A stretch of 64,000 nucleotides of DNA from Juglans regia (Eukaryota; Streptophyta; Magnoliopsida; Fagales; Juglandaceae), in the NCBI RefSeq assembly GCF_001411555.2, contig NC_049912.1:24251722-24315721 (forward strand), written 5' to 3'. This document shows positions 10,491-21,656 of the stretch, piece after piece (position 1 is the first letter of the stretch; each line of letters begins with the position of its first letter). The position numbers and the translations under genes are program-made. The notes below the pieces were generated by a model, which was given only the letters and a program-made list of their open reading frames with translations, did no database searches and was not told where the DNA came from.

Positions 10491-11163
10491 TCTCTGTTTT
10501 TCTTTATGCTTGGCTCAATTCTACATGTCCTGGATACTGAGAAATGGTGGGAAATAAAAATGGATTAGTAAGGATTCGTGGGGAGCTTGGGTTTTTCCTT
10601 TGTAATAGAGATGAGGTCAGGGTCGTAGACATTGGGAGTTTCTACGTTTTATATTTCTTTTCGATGCTTCTTTAAACACTTTTAGCAACTGATTTATTAT
10701 CCGGCTTGATCATGGGTTGAATTATGTCGCAGATTATTAATCTTTAATTGAGTTCCTACAAAATTAAGTTCGTGGGGGCTTTAATTGAACGTCATGCTGC
10801 TGTAAAATCTCTCCTTTTTCTAATGCGGTTTGGTTCAATATCCTGTTTTCGTTTCAATATTAACGAGCTATCCGCCTTGGGTATGGGTACAAGTCTTGAA
10901 TCCTTTCCCTTCTCTATTTCTTCAAATCATGTTTCTTTTCTTTTTCCTGTACTTTTCAATCCTTTTCGCTCCTGGTTTTCTCCAATAAAAATGAAATGAT
11001 GCTTATGAATGATGGGATGCCATATCGGCTGATACTTCGATTGGGTTTCTAAAGCTCATGCTTCTATTCACACGTCCCCAAGTTTCCATATGCCGCGCGC
11101 TGTTAACACAATGTTTCCTTCCATAAATTTCAAAATTAGGATGTTATGACCAATTATTTCTTT
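10491..11163. other. Intergenic, no gene seen
   Basis: Moderate-GC sequence resembling an intron or a decayed gene. Short open frames here lack family features or splice context. Confidence 0.4.
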
Positions 11164-11297
11164 TTGATATGCACAGCATTTGCAAAACGACTCTTTTTCA
11201 AAATGACTATTAATTTTTTAATAATAGATTCTACTCCTTTTCAAAACGACTGCACGACATTTATCCACTCTACGACTGTATGTAATATTATTCAATA
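11164..11297 (-). mobile_element. MITE, family A, partial minus-oriented copy
   Basis: It contains AAACGACTGCACGACATTTA and CGACTGTATGTAATATTA, the inverted end of family A, and the core inverse TTAATAATAGATTCTACTC. The left part is shortened. Confidence 0.55.
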
Positions 11298-11668
11298 CCG
11301 AATGCAGAGGTTTGTCAGTTTTTCTCTATGCTTGTTAGACTGGCCCCTGAATTAACCGTAAGTGGACGCGTGGTTGTGTTTGATTGGACTCCCGATTCTT
11401 CGTGGAATTTATTCAGGTCGTTACTTTATTTTGCCATAATCACCCAATTACTTGATCTTAAACTGCAAAGAGCACAATTTAAATATTAGATATCACAAAT
11501 GTGACTAATTTTAAGTCATTCTTTATATCAATCATTTAAATAATTTGAATTAAAATTTATCACATTAATTGAATGTGATTAGGTGTGATTTCTTGGTTAG
11601 ATATTTTTCATCTTATTTTTCACAACCTTAGGAGTGTCTTTATCTCTTGACCATATTCGTATAAGCAA

Positions 11669-11843
11669 TAAGAGTAATTTTACATACAATCATAAGTGTA
11701 TAAACGACACGTAATTATTTTGAAAAATAATGAGATCCACTATTAAAAAATTAATTTTTTTCATGTAGCTCTTATGTTTTATTTATTTTTTTTTAAACCG
11801 ATTACGTGACAATTACACAATTCACGATTACAAATATCTTTTT
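11669..11843 (+). mobile_element. MITE, family A copy
   Basis: It begins GAGTAATTTTACATACAATC, has the family core CCACTATTAAAAAATTAATT and ends CACGATTACAAATATC. It is more diverged than the 8394 and 52130 copies. Confidence 0.65.
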
Positions 11844-12680
11844 TCAAAGTAAAAATAAATAAAATATATATTCTCCATTTCACTTTCAAATTGATAATAT
11901 CATATCATTTTGGGCATGGGGTAGTGCCATTAGTGGTATTTTGGTGTCTAATGTCTTGGTTTGGTATTATATTGTAGGTTTAGTTTGTGAGGTTCCATAT
12001 ATTAATGTTGGTTCAATTGTCAAAGTATCACCAAAATCATTATATGGGCTACTTGGTCTTGTGAATTATGTTGTAACGCTCCGCTCCGATCCAATCAACC
12101 AAAGAAGTTCCTCAACAGTGTGGAAACAAATGTACTTAATACTTAGTTCATGTGAAGTTAGAAAAAATAGTTATTGGATAGTTTTGAAATATATAAAAAT
12201 TATACGCATAGTCTAATTAACTTGATATCATATATTTAAAAGTTGATGGTTACTTCAAGAATTTTACTTACATTATATTTGACGACTGATAAGAGAGAAT
12301 ATACTATATATATATATATATATAGGAAATTACATTTATAATTAATTGATGTCATGAAGAGTCATTATAAGAAATTATATTTTTTTCAGCGTTCAAAATC
12401 ATCGCAAATACCTCTATTAATCGCTGGATTTGAGAATTTTCGGTGATTTTTAATTCATTGCATTTTCGACAAAATTAAAGTGCATTTTTTGATCAATTTC
12501 AGCTATAGACAAAAATCGTCGAATATTAGAAGAGCTTAATTAGGATGGCATTGTGCATGTGAAGGTGAGGAACAATGGATTTTGTGGGAATGCCCCGTGC
12601 ACACATTTCCCACCACGTTTTGTCATGTTGCACCCATCATGACTAGGATGGCCTCCTTCAGCAGCAAGAGAACTAGATGT
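11844..12680. other. Intergenic, no gene seen
   Basis: AT-rich sequence with a short TA microsatellite near 12305. No supported gene. The modest open frame at 11941-12216 has no recognised features. Confidence 0.4.
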
Positions 12681-12862
12681 AATGTAATCTACACTCTACA
12701 GAAAAATAGTTGACCCCTGGTCTGTTGAGTGTTGAGTCTAATCCCCCGATTGAACTCCACACCAACTGGTTGTTGATGCTTGAGACATAGGATATAATGA
12801 TCCCATCCATGTGAAGTTGACATGAATGTGTATCACATTAACAACGTTACTTTGTTTTTTTA
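12681..12862. repeat. Dispersed repeat, copy 2 (pair at 4339-4505)
   Basis: Direct repeat of the 4339-4505 segment with small indels, including an extra TGTTGAG and a longer middle (GATTGAACTCCACACC). Both copies end in ACATTAACAACGTTACTTT followed by a T/A-rich run. Confidence 0.75.
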
Positions 12863-13394
12863 TTTTATAGATCATTTTAAAATTGGGTATGTGAACGGAA
12901 GAGGACACAAGGAATCATTATTTATTTCAATTGGAGGGTGTTAAGGCATTATCAAGAAGGTTAAGCGGGCATAGTCAAGGATGGAGGCATGGGACCTAGC
13001 TAGGCCATTATTCCATGTAAACATCTTCTCCTTAATTCTTTTTGTTTTTCGTTTTTAGCTAAGATATCAACATCTTTGGGACATTGCCAAAAATCCCATA
13101 ATCCTCTTATTTAGCATAAGCAAAAAATTACATTTTAACCATGCTAGCTTTTTAATACCTAACACAATTGAAATGCGTTCAACTATGATGAAAAAAGTAT
13201 TCGTATTATAACCTTTTACAAGTATAATTAGTCTCACAATAAATAATATATAGACACGATAAACTTGCAAATAACAAAACTCTTGAGAGAATCTAATCTC
13301 CAACTTCAATCCCCAATATTAATAGAAATTATGGGTTAAGATCATCAAATTGAAAATAGAAAACAAAATAGCTCACCCAATAAAATGCCACAAA

Positions 13395-13605
13395 CTTAGG
13401 CTCAGTTTGGATAGTGAGATGAGATGAGATGGTTTTAAATGAAAATTAAAAAATATATTGTTAGAATATTATTTTTTAATATTATTATTATTTTAAGATT
13501 TAATAAAATCGAATTGTTTATTATATTTTATATAAAAATTTAAAAAATTTATAATGATGAAATGAGATAAAATTATTCTTATATTCAAACATAACCTTAA
13601 TTTAA
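13395..13605 (+). mobile_element. MITE, GATGAGATGAGATG family, well-preserved copy
   Basis: It begins CTCAGTTTGGATAGTGAGAT followed by GAGATGAGATGG, has a core of AT-rich blocks (TTAGAATATTATTTTTTAAT) and ends GATGAAATGAGATAAAATT then ATTCAAACATAACC. The ends are inverted relative to each other. Confidence 0.7.
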
Positions 13606-14165
13606 CTTATAGTAAATCATTAGGATCAAATAGTACCTTGTATTTACCCTACAAATCCCATCACATTTGAATATGTGCGAGCTCTTTGAAAGGATGAAGT
13701 TTGAATTTTGTACTTTGTACGGAAGGAATAAGATTGTAAATGGCGCTTCGTTTGTTTGAATTTTGGAGGTAGGAAGTTCAAAATTCTTGGCGAATAATTA
13801 CGTTATTTAATTATGGCCGAGTTAGTATTTTAATTATTTAATATTCTACTACTTATTTTAATAAATTTTATATTTGCAGCGTCAATCTTCTTTACATTTA
13901 TTAAAAATAAAAAATAAAGAATAATTTTGGTAAATTTAACATTTCTCTAATAAATTATTTATCTCTAATAATTTTCTTTTTCTTTATGTGCTTGTAATAC
14001 TTTTTTTCTCTAAACGGTGGTGGTAAAACAGTAAAAGAGACGTACGTACAAGGATGGTATTAACATTTTCAAAATTAAAGCTGCATTACGCCGTGAAGTG
14101 ACGGCGTGAGCACCGACGAGGCACTGCAAAGCACATTAAAACAAAAACGCACTCGAAGACACAGA
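13606..14165. other. Upstream region of the WVD2-like gene
   Basis: AT-rich sequence with no gene. Around 14150-14220 it becomes GA-rich (ACAGAGACAGACACAGAAAG), typical of a plant 5' UTR start. No unambiguous TATA box was seen. Confidence 0.35.
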
Positions 14166-14169
14166 GACA

Positions 14170-17100
14170 GACACAGAAAGAAAGACAAAGAGACACTAGC
14201 AGCTCGATAAGGCCAAAGGGGTCTAGTACCGGAGACTGGTTACCGGAGAGAGCGAGCCTCCGTACTTTTCACAGACCGGAACATAACCGTGAGTTATTTA
14301 CGGCATTTGCCATTCTCTTTGCTTCACTCTCTGCTCCTCTCGGATCTGCTAATCCCTCGTGCATGCCTGAAAATGCAGCTCTAAATTCAAACATTCAATG
14401 CCTCGATCCGTGCGGTGTCGTTTCGTTGCTTGTTATTCTTCGTTCTTTGACCTCTACCTCTCTCTGGTTTTGCCTTTCCTTGCATTTCCGTCTCTTCACT
14501 GTGATTCGATTCGAAAATGTTGTTTATATATTTAAAGCTTGTTTGCGTGTTGTGAAAATGTAGGATATTAAATCAAGTAAAAAAAAACAGTCAAATATTA
14601 GAATTATGATTCGATTGGACCTTGTTTTTATTTGGAATATAATCTCGAGGTTACATTCCTCTTATGTTTTCGTCAGTCTGCGATTTCAGAAGAACTGGAA
14701 TCTCTGCTCAACAAAGACTAATGCATCCGTTTGCTCTGGTTGAGTTTAATCCGTTATGTGTGTTTTGTGTGTATATGAAAACATACATATGTCATGTGGT
14801 TATGCCGTAGAAATGCAGATTCAAGCTGAACTTTTTACATTTGCGTAAAAGATTTGTAGGCATATGGATGCTGTAAAGTTGAATCCAGCAGATGAGTGAT
14901 CTCCTTCCTTGATTTGTTATAGATTTAACCGAAGTATTGGCTTTAATGATGCAATAATCTCCCTGTTGCCAATATTCCACTTTGTCATTTACTATATCTG
15001 AGTGTGTGCCTGTTGTCTGCTATATGTGCTGAACTTGCTTTACTCTTACAATATTGATAAAGAAGCAATACTTGTAACCTTCTCCCCATCAAATATTTCT
15101 TTTGAGCTTAGCCTTTTCTTTCATTCGTATTTATAATTTCCGTGATTTTCTTTTTACCAAAAAATTACAATTTATATCAGCTATGTTTGTGTGGTGAATG
15201 AAAACAATGTTCAAAAATCCACTTTCTATAATGAAGGCTTTGGTCGAGCATATAGGAAGACAGTTGCTATCATGAATACCTGCTTGGGCCGGGCACTAAC
15301 CAAAATGTAATGATTAGCAGACTTTCATGTGTTTGTCTTCCTTTTCTTTTGTTTGCTACTCGAGGTGCACCTTGTATTCTGTGATCTTTAAAATTATATA
15401 AAAAAATCTCATGTAGTTTTCTTTTTTTTCTCTTGGAAGAAGTCTCTACAAGATTAGTCTTCACTCTCTTTCTTGGTCATAGAATTAATTTTAAACTTAT
15501 CAAAGAGAACAGTATTGGATGCTCCATTATAAATATTCTTCAGATGTAATTCTAATTTTCTATCTACCATTTACATGATTCTAGCATAAACCACGATCAC
15601 AATTAGCAACTTGGTAACTTGGAAATCATAACAAATTTGGATAAGTAAAAGCAAGGATTGGCAGTTTGCATGCAGAGATCTTTGTGGCATGAAAGCATGG
15701 AACAATTAGTGAGAATGTGAGACTTATGTTTCTTTATTGCAGTGCCATGGGGATAGAAGTTGCAGATATTTGTATGGACAAGGAGCCAGATTGTGTCATA
15801 GTTTATGCAAATGGTGTTTCCCATGATTCAGATCATGAACCTGATCCCAATCATCATGATGGGCAAGAGTCATATGAGCCTATTAACGAGGGTCCTGAAA
15901 TCCAAAGTACAGAAGAGAGTACTGAAGCAAAGGAATATGATGTGAAGGAATGTACTACTGAAAACTCAGTTGAGGTACCTGAATTCTGTCATAATGAGAA
16001 ATATAAGGAAGAGCAGAATGTACTAAACTCACATGTTAAAGCTGGTCTGCGTGTGGAAAGTATAAAATCAGAAACCCAGAAGAAAAAGGACAATAATAAG
16101 TCACAAATTTCTGTCAAGCAAGCATCCAGATCTGTTGCTGCAAATGCTCAAACAAAACACACTGTTCCACAGCCATTTTCCCTAGCAACTGAAAAGCGTG
16201 CCTCATATGGACTTTCTCCTGGTGGTGCACAACCTGATTTTGGCACCCGTCTGAATAAATTGTCTAATGCAAACAATGTGAGACATCCAAATATCATAAA
16301 GCCCAATCAGGTAACTTCTGACCAATGTTGGATTTCTTGTAAAACTGACTTTTGGATAGAGAGAAATATCATAAGACCACAGCCATCGAGTTATATATAA
16401 ATTCTTTATCTTGAAACTTCTGTATGTTACTGCAGCAAATATCAGAACTGGTACCGAGGAAGCCACTGCAACCTGATAACAAGAAGCATCCTGATGAAGA
16501 AGATTCTTGTTCTATTGCTTCCTCATATCCTCTTACCCCTTGCAGTCTGATTTTACTTGTTTTACTTCAAGCTTCTTTCCTATTTTTCTAGTGTCTCTTG
16601 TTTCTCTCCCAGTTATGAAATTTATTTCATTCCTTGACTTTGAATAGCACTGCAAGATCTGCAAGGGCAATTAAGTCCAAGCCAACTGTTGCATCAGCTC
16701 CAATATTTAGATGCATGGAGCGTGCTGAGAAGCGGAAGGAGGTAGTTGCCTCTTCAGAATTTTACATGTGAAGTTCCTTTTTATGTTTGAATATAAGTAT
16801 CGTGTTTATGACACTCCCTAAATGCAAAACCACACATCCCTACCTTATTGCCATCTTTTCAGTTTTATTCAAAATTAGAGGAGAAACACCAAGCATTGGA
16901 AGCTGAGAAAAACCAAAGTGAAGCGAGGACAAAGGTAGGATACTCTCTCTAGCTATTTTAAACCAGACTATTTAGTACTCCCCCCCCCAAGATGGTAAAT
17001 AGATAGGGTTTGTTTCTAAACTTTTTCCCTCACTCATTTCTGTGTATTAATGTTGTATGTTCAAGGTGTTTACTTCTAGTATTATAGCTTTGCCTTTGTC

Positions 17101-17788
17101 CTCTTCATCAATTTTGAATTTTTAAGGAAGAGAAAGATGCAGCTATTAAACAACTGAGGAAGAGCTTAATGTTCAAGGCAAACCCAATGCCAAGCTTCTA
17201 CCTTGAGGGACCTCCACCTAAGGCTGAACTTAAGAAGGTACTGCATGGACCTTTCTCATTCTTATGCTATCATATATAAGTATAGGATCTTTCCCAGATT
17301 TAAATTCCTTTTTGGATCTCCTAGAATCTTTATGTTTAGTATTCTTTCCTCATTTGTTTTACTTGGTTCTCCACTCTTTATGTACTTGTTTGCGTGCCCA
17401 TAGATTTGTTCTAATTTTTTTTCCAGCCCAATGAAGATTCTAGGAATTTTGAGCCAGTATTTGAACTTCTAACTTCTCGCAGTTTACAAATAAAAAATGA
17501 CAGAAAAAAAAAAATGGATGTCTTAATGTAGACAGAAGTAGGAAAAATCTATCATAACTGCTTGTCTCTTTAATTATACGTGATAGCTTAAAAACTTTAT
17601 TTTGTTGCCTGTATGATTGGTAGCTGCCACCAACTCGTGCAAAATCACCAAAGCTTGGCCGAAGGAAGAGCTGCAGTAATGCAGTCAGTTCATCCCAGGA
17701 ACACAAAGTGAAAGGAGCTTGTGCTTGGGAAAATCGTCGGAGCCTTGGTATTTACAAAGAAGAGACCACCACCAATGGCCCCCAATAA
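14170..17788 (+). CDS. WDL: WVD2-like (TPX2 C-terminal domain) microtubule-binding protein
   Basis: This encodes a WAVE-DAMPENED2-like protein, a family that binds and bundles cortical microtubules through a TPX2 C-terminal domain. A noncoding first exon ends near 14288 (GTGAGT donor). Coding exons read 15747-16310, 16436-16524, 16651-16741, 16863-16934, 17127-17237 and 17624-17788. This gives 363 residues starting MGIEVADIC. Residues 1-220 are acidic and low-complexity. The domain begins [20 protein letters not shown], followed by [14 protein letters not shown] and [16 protein letters not shown]. The third coding exon joins across an AT-AC intron (16525-16650). At the C terminus a five-C run (17779-17783) precedes TAA, while the adjacent frame continues with family-like sequence to 17930, suggesting a one-base frameshift. 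Confidence 0.88.
16525..16650 (+). other. U12-type AT-AC intron
   Basis: The 126-base intron starts ATATCCTCTT and ends AC. It carries TTCCTTGAC at 16630-16638, a near-perfect U12 branch site, 12-13 bases before the 3' end. Joining TCCTC to TGCAAGATCT keeps the WVD2-like frame ([15 protein letters not shown]). No GT-AG pair here gives an in-frame product. Confidence 0.85.
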
Positions 17789-18312
17789 TTTTAGGAATCG
17801 GAGCAACTTCCAGAATGGTAATGCCACGTGGAAATTCAATGATGAACCGAAAGAAACGGAAGATATAAGCGAATCAAATGCGATCAAGGTAAATGGTCAG
17901 GGGGATGTGCACTACGATGTCCATTCTTGAGTTTCTGGTGAGTTTTCTAATTTAAAAAGGGAAATGGGCCTTCATTTTCTCTAGTTTTATTGTGACTGCT
18001 TAAACAAGTAAGTTATTTCCTTAAACTTGCAAGGACTCGTTGCAGTGCTTTATTTAATGTATGATGTGTAAATTCGGTAAGTTATATTTATATAAAAATG
18101 GACTTTTTTTTCTGGCTGTAAAATCCGCTGAAATTTTATATGCTAGATCAGAAATGAAGTGTTTCGTGCTAGTGATTCCCATCTAATTAATTTTCTGAGC
18201 AAGATGACCTGATTAGGATTCGATTTTTTTTTTTTTTTTCTTTTGGGATATTGTACAAAATAGTATTTATGTAACATAATTATCTGTACTGGAAGACCAT
18301 TTTGCTTGGTAG

Positions 18313-18485
18313 TGTGGGAGGAGTATAGAGTTAAGCCCAAGGTACCCGTTAAGTTGTCCTTTGCTGTGTTGGAAATCCATCTTTTGCGTGATTATGGTGA
18401 GCCTCATTATGAAAAGCTCATAAAGCGAAAGCTTAAAAAAAAGGACACTATGGAGCGTAAAGCACGTCGTTTCAAAGCTTCTTAG
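18313..18485 (+). pseudogene. Orphan last exon encoding a basic C terminus
   Basis: After an AG acceptor at 18311-18312 an open frame reads VWEEYRVKPKVPVKLSFAVL, then LRDYGEPHYEKLIKRKLKKK, and ends ERKARRFKAS with a TAG at 18483-18485. The composition is convincingly protein-like: amphipathic, then strongly basic. No upstream exon of the same gene is visible, since the WVD2-like gene ends 500 bases before. It is probably a captured or decayed last exon of an unidentified gene. An unusual alternative 3' exon of the upstream gene is less likely. Confidence 0.5.
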
Positions 18486-19283
18486 ATATCACGCAGTAGC
18501 AAAGATGACTTTTCTGAGCTCGCCATGCCCCGTTTATGGGGAGCAAAACTTGCTGGTCAAAAAGGATGCTGGTTCCAAAATCAGCTCTACTTTAAGTTCT
18601 TGATTCTTAGTGATTCTGATATTTTATGTGTTTTTGGAAAAGAGTTTCCAAGATTAGCATTAAAACCGTGTTTGGTTGCAGAGAAAAATTAGTTTGAAAA
18701 TCACAGAAAATTTTTTCTGATCTACTAATTAATGGGGGCAAGCTTAGCTAACCTCCATCCCGATATACTCACCAACAGCTATGAACGTACATCGCCTATC
18801 TGGGCTACGAAGTACAAACCCAACAGTTCAAGTTCATCCCTTGTCAAATTGCAATACCCTTTGATAGTAAAATACTTTGTGCCTATACGGCCGTGCATGG
18901 TCTGAGTGGCATCCTACGTCGGCTTGGTCAACCTTCTTCGTGGCATGCTGTGATGTCGGGCTTATTGTCAGCATTGACCGTTGACTAACCTGGCGTGACA
19001 ATGCTGTCTGTATAGTACATGTCACGAGTATCCGTACAGATACTAATAATACTCTTAAAAATTTAATTTGTTTTAAGAATGGTTCATCCGCGACTGAACT
19101 TCTCAAATTGTCTGAAAAATATTTCATTTGCTTTTAAGCAGCCACGTAAATCTTGAGCTGTTTGAATTAAAAATATGTAATTTGGGTGAAGCATTCAATT
19201 CTAACGCTGGTAATTACTTACCAATTGATGTCAGTGTTGTATTTGGTTGTAATATCATAAACAATCTAATCTTTTAAAAATAA
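18486..19283. other. Intergenic, W-box-rich patch, no gene seen
   Basis: No supported gene. Three TTGAC motifs fall within about 60 bases, with TTGGTCAACC near 18926 and ATTGACCGTTGACT near 18973. No promoter can be assigned. Confidence 0.35.
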
Positions 19284-19455
19284 TAATGATATATACAGTC
19301 GTAAAATGTGAAAGTATTGTGTAATTACTTGAAAAAGAGTAGAGTTTATTATTAAAAAATTAATTTTCTTTTTATGTGAATCTCATATTTATTTATTTTT
19401 TTTAAATAATTATTCGATACTTGAATACTCACGATTGTAATTATTATTTTTCAAT
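19284..19455 (+). mobile_element. MITE, family A copy, diverged
   Basis: It holds ATATACAGTCGTAAAATGTG, the core TTATTATTAAAAAATTAATT and the inverted end TACTCACGATTGTAAT. Confidence 0.65.
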
Positions 19456-19943
19456 CAACAATATTATTACAGCATAAATATCTATTTGTTAATTAATTAA
19501 GCACAATAAACGGGCCTAACTAATTTCGTACACTCTTTTTCTTTTTTCTTTTTTTTTTTCATATCGAATTAGAATCTTAGATACATTTTTAAATCTTGAA
19601 CCAAATAGCTTTTTGCACCATCTAGAACATGAAATGCAACACGTGATGGGTGGTAGGTTCCTGACATTATCTCAAACAATTTAAAGCACATATATCTTCC
19701 TAATTTTTCGATCTTTTACAAATCAGCTCAAGCTTTTTTAACAGACCAACCTGTATTTCTTTCCATATAAGCTCGGAATAGTACTGTTTTGGGGGCCTAT
19801 TTATTAATAAAAACAAGTCTGGTTTGACCTGATCAAAATATTGCCCCAATCTGAACGGCCTATTTATTAACGGTGGCAAGTGGTCTTAATTTCTCCCACC
19901 AAACTGTATGTCTTTTTCAATTCATTTGACATCTTATTACCTC

Positions 19944-19975
<32 letters not shown>

Positions 19976-20440
19976 TCCTAATTAATAACCTAAATAAAGA
20001 TCTGTTTGGCTGTGTGGACAAAAAACAACATTGTGACATTAGATCAAAACGTTTTTGGATTGTCTATGCATGTAAGATGAGTAGAATTCGATCAGGTGGT
20101 GTTAAAAACAAGGGTGACCGAAGGTAAGTTTGCCAGATTAAAAGATTAGGGAAGAGTACTGCTGGTGCGAGTGCCAAACCTAGCCTTAAGTTGTTTTATT
20201 TCAGAAAAATTACGGTATTTGCAGTTTTAGCGTATATAAATCTCATGGCTCCCTTTAAAAAAATTGGATAAATTTGAAATCTGTAAGAAAAAATTGTTTT
20301 TGTTTTTTTTTTTAAAAATATATAAGGAACTTACATAGCTTAAAAGATTATTTTAAATAAATTGATGATCTGTAAAGTCTCGCATAGGGAGCTTCAGAAA
20401 CTGAGATCCACGTCACCCGTCCAACAAAAAGAAGAAAACT
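19456..20440. other. Intergenic, upstream of MIR166
   Basis: AT-rich sequence with a TA microsatellite at about 19948-19974 and no coding frame. Its right part should contain distal MIR166 promoter sequence. Confidence 0.4.
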
Positions 20441-20454
20441 CCTCCTTCCCCACG

Positions 20455-20462
20455 TATATATG
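20455..20462 (+). promoter_or_regulatory. TATA box of MIR166
   Basis: GTATATATGG lies about 30 bases before a purine/pyrimidine-biased leader and 128 bases before the miR166 hairpin. The CTCTCTGTCTCTGTCTCTCT tract at 20515-20545 is typical of plant 5' leaders. Position and context suggest transcription starting near 20490. Confidence 0.5.
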
Positions 20463-20582
20463 GGACCATGAAATGCATGGCCGTTTAAAAATCAAAGTAC
20501 AAACAGTCCTCTCCAACTCTCTGTCTCTGTCTCTCTCTCTCTATCTCTGATCTCTGTCTCTGTGTTGTCTAACCATGAAATA

Positions 20583-20688
20583 GTTGAGGGGAATGCTGTC
20601 TGGTTCGAGACCATTTGAAGCACAGATCATGATCAGAATCATAAATCAAATGATGTCGGACCAGGCTTCATTCCCCCCAACTCATCAG
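20583..20688 (+). ncRNA. MIR166: MIR166 precursor hairpin
   Basis: The 3' arm at 20656-20676 has the canonical miR166 sequence (TCGGACCAGGCTTCATTCCC plus C). The 5' arm at 20590-20610 is the star strand (GGAATGCTGTCTGGTTCGAG plus A). The arms pair over about 28 bases from TTGAGGGG to CCCCCCAA with a few mismatches, closing a loop of about 45 bases. miR166 cuts HD-ZIP III mRNAs and sets leaf polarity, meristem and vascular pattern. A GTAAGT donor near 20817 suggests that the primary transcript may be spliced. No HD-ZIP III target lies in the window. Confidence 0.96.
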
Positions 20689-20820
20689 TACAAATGTGCT
20701 AGAGATCAAGTACTTAATTTCATGCAAGCAATGATTAATGGAAGCCCAAACGTACATCAACACTTCGACAATATTCTCAGTAGTACTCCATATTTCTTCT
20801 GCTTTTTCAAGTACAAGTAA

Positions 20821-21640
20821 GTAGTTCTCACTAATTCTCTTCCTTCCCATATCACTTATTCTTGCACTCTATATATGCATCTCTCCCTTTTTCTCTCACG
20901 GAAACGACAACCGAAGGAGCTAGGCCGGCAGGCAAGCTAGCTGTTGGAGTATGGCTATACGAACAGGTGCATTTATTTTTATATGGCCTGGTTTAGACCA
21001 ATATTATATATACATATATATATATATATAAATATGTGTGTTCAAAAAACAGGAGGCAATCTACCAATTCTTGAAGAGAAATTGTTATTTTTCCTCTCAC
21101 CTTGATCAAATGAAAGATCGGTATAACTGGATCATGGAAATTACTGGTGAATTTATAATTTTTGCTCGAGATAAAAAGAAGTGCTATATTTCATAGCTTT
21201 GTTTTTCTCCTTGATCAAAAGAAAGACTTCATGATCATGCAAAATATTGGTGGATTTATTAACCGGAAAAGATTGTGCAGGAAATCTGTTCATGATCATG
21301 AGAGGAAAATTAATTAAGTTGGATATGAATTATAAATTGGAAAGGCAGAAAAGTATATATAGGGGATCACTACAAACCGTTGGATATTTTCTAGGATTTG
21401 GTTTCAAATGCTCCCTCCTTACAAGTCTGCACAACTTTGTTTTACCAAATTCGTTGAAAAAATCCAGCGTGAAAATATGACTGGAAAGGCGAAAAAAAAA
21501 AACAAGCAAATAAAGTAGTGTTTGATCTTTTCGTGAAAGAATTTGAGCCAAATTGCCTTTGCTTGCTGAGAGTTGCAAAGAATATAAGCTAGCTAGCTTA
21601 GGAGCTTTCACTTTATGTGTTGCATGAGAGGGCCGGGTGT
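20821..21640. other. Downstream of MIR166, no gene seen
   Basis: Probably includes the rest of the MIR166 primary transcript. It has a TA-rich microsatellite near 21005-21030. Short open frames are unsupported. Confidence 0.4.
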
Positions 21641-21656
21641 GTGGGGGAGATATTCT

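Noticed and set aside
10748..10999. 83-codon plus-strand frame
   Set aside because: No ATG at its start, no family features, lies in decayed intergenic DNA.
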